From: CAZMRW01 sp964568805
GTDB lineage: Bacteria; Pseudomonadota; Gammaproteobacteria; Methylococcales; Methylomonadaceae
Length of the DNA: 22,786 bases
Assembly (NCBI GenBank): GCA_964568805.1
Contig: CAZMRW010000073.1
Span: 1-22,786, forward strand
Direction: 5' to 3'
Each line of letters begins with the position of its first letter. Position 1 is the stretch's first letter. This document shows, piece after piece, positions 21,942 through 22,786 of this stretch. A model generated the notes under the pieces. The model was not told the origin of the DNA, made no database searches, and was given only the letters and a program-made list of their open reading frames with translations. The translations under genes were made by a program, and so were the position numbers.

Positions 21942-22643
21942 ATGGCTCGCAGAGATAAACGAATGCAGATAGCACTATCATTGTTTTTGTTATTGATGCT
22001 GATGCCGTTCAGCCCGCTCGGCAACGCCTCGGAATTGCCGAAAGGATTCGATTATGCCGACCGGCACATTCCGGGGCTGATGACCGACCTGAGATATTTT
22101 TCAGCCGGCAATTTCGTCGGGCAACCCGTCGAGGGTTATCATGCGAATCGCGCCATCCTGACTTCACGGGCGATTGGGGCGCTGGCCGATGTGCAAATCG
22201 AGCTGAAGCCATTCGGCCTGGGCATCAAGCTATACGACGCCTACCGTCCGCAACAAAGCGTGGATCATTTTGTCCGCTGGAGTCAGGACAGAACGGCAAC
22301 GGAAACCAAAGAGGCTTATTATCCCCATGTGGAAAAGAGCGAGCTGTTCAAGTTGGGTTATATCGACAAACGTTCCGGACATTCTCGCGGCAGCACGGTG
22401 GATCTGACGATCGTCGACCTCGAAACCGGGGCCGAACTGGACATGGGTTCGCCCTTCGATCTCTTCGACCCCCTCTCCTGGCCGAACGCCCCTTCCCTGA
22501 CGCCGGCACAACGTGCGCATCGCCTGCTGCTCGCTACGATCATGCAAAAACACGGCTTCAAGCCCTACCCCTATGAATGGTGGCACTTTACGCTGGCAAA
22601 CGAACCATTTCCCGATACTTATTTTAATTTTCCGGTTGAATAA
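21942..22643 (+). CDS. ddpX: Exported D-alanyl-D-alanine dipeptidase (VanX/DdpX family, M15D)
   Basis: Zinc dipeptidase of 233 aa that splits D-Ala-D-Ala. A signal peptide is evident (MARRDKRMQIALSL... to GNAS at 30), so it is periplasmic, unlike the cytoplasmic VanX of vancomycin-resistant cocci. The zinc ligands of the family are present: H147 and D154 in SGHSRGSTVD, and H215 in EWWHF, with catalytic E212 and substrate-binding R102 in YDAYRP. No vanH or vanA ligase gene lies nearby, so a role in wall-peptide recycling is likelier than glycopeptide resistance. The frame is open to a TTG at 21915; ATGs at 21942 and 21963 are both possible, and I chose 21942 for its basic N-region, although the ribosome binding site is weak. 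Confidence 0.93.
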   Translation: MARRDKRMQIALSLFLLLMLMPFSPLGNASELPKGFDYADRHIPGLMTDLRYFSAGNFVGQPVEGYHANRAILTSRAIGALADVQIELKPFGLGIKLYDAYRPQQSVDHFVRWSQDRTATETKEAYYPHVEKSELFKLGYIDKRSGHSRGSTVDLTIVDLETGAELDMGSPFDLFDPLSWPNAPSLTPAQRAHRLLLATIMQKHGFKPYPYEWWHFTLANEPFPDTYFNFPVE

Positions 22644-22786
22644 CCGTTTATAACAACCGATGCAAGACGTTGAAGGCAGACTTCCGACGATTAACTTATG
22701 TGCCGCCTTAGGTATCCAGTGTTCTCAATTCATTAGTGCCCGCTCAAAATATCAATTTGCTTTGTCTGTCGAAGATCCTGCAGGAA
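22644..22786. other. Right-hand end of the window
   Basis: The last 143 bases contain no supportable gene. A four-base stem (GAAG/CTTC) near 22670-22685 is too weak to call a terminator for the dipeptidase gene. Confidence 0.3.

Noticed and set aside
21942..22643. Vancomycin-resistance cluster suggested by the VanX-like protein
   Set aside because: No vanH, vanA or vanRS genes are present and the protein has a signal peptide, which fits periplasmic peptide recycling instead.

Overview
The window looks like chromosomal DNA of a gammaproteobacterium. The housekeeping proteins (PcnB, FolK, PanB/C/D, PrlC, UbiD, XerD) read as close relatives of the E. coli proteins, recalled from memory, and the pcnB-folK-panB-panC-panD order is the gammaproteobacterial one. 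The exported two-haem cytochrome with a GMC flavoprotein and the small exported helical protein suggest a methanotroph of the Methylococcales type. That placement is inference: no methane-oxidation gene is present. I see no rRNA, tRNA, CRISPR array, insertion sequence or prophage gene.

Layout. (1) 1-3600, minus strand: a three-PAS hybrid histidine kinase, then pncC running towards the left edge. (2) 3600-5760, minus strand: a tight operon ogt-xerD-lpxA; the lpxA copy stands alone, outside the usual lpxD-fabZ-lpxA-lpxB cluster. (3) 5757-6460: 704 bases with no convincing gene but several short perfect palindromes. (4) 6461-11112, plus strand: an exported two-haem c-type cytochrome (851 aa) and a 624-aa GMC flavoprotein, separated by three consecutive inverted repeats and closed by a strong terminator. 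(5) 11115-16065, minus strand: a small VTT/DedA-type membrane protein, then (in transcription order) pcnB, folK, panB, panC, panD, joining RNA polyadenylation, folate synthesis and pantothenate synthesis. (6) 16286-20642, plus strand: a tiny membrane protein, an RDD membrane protein, and the overlapping pair prlC-ubiD. (7) 20727-22786: a cupin protein, a possible small ORF, an exported helical protein (minus strand) and an exported D-Ala-D-Ala dipeptidase.

Most of the window is ordinary core genome. The least explained part is the cytochrome/GMC pair with its long palindrome-rich upstream region. Other points of interest are a sensor kinase whose periplasmic ligand-binding domain seems to have lost its middle, a pcnB that may start at AUU as in E. 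coli, the stand-alone lpxA paralogue, and a hairpin 17 bases upstream of the small exported protein's start codon.
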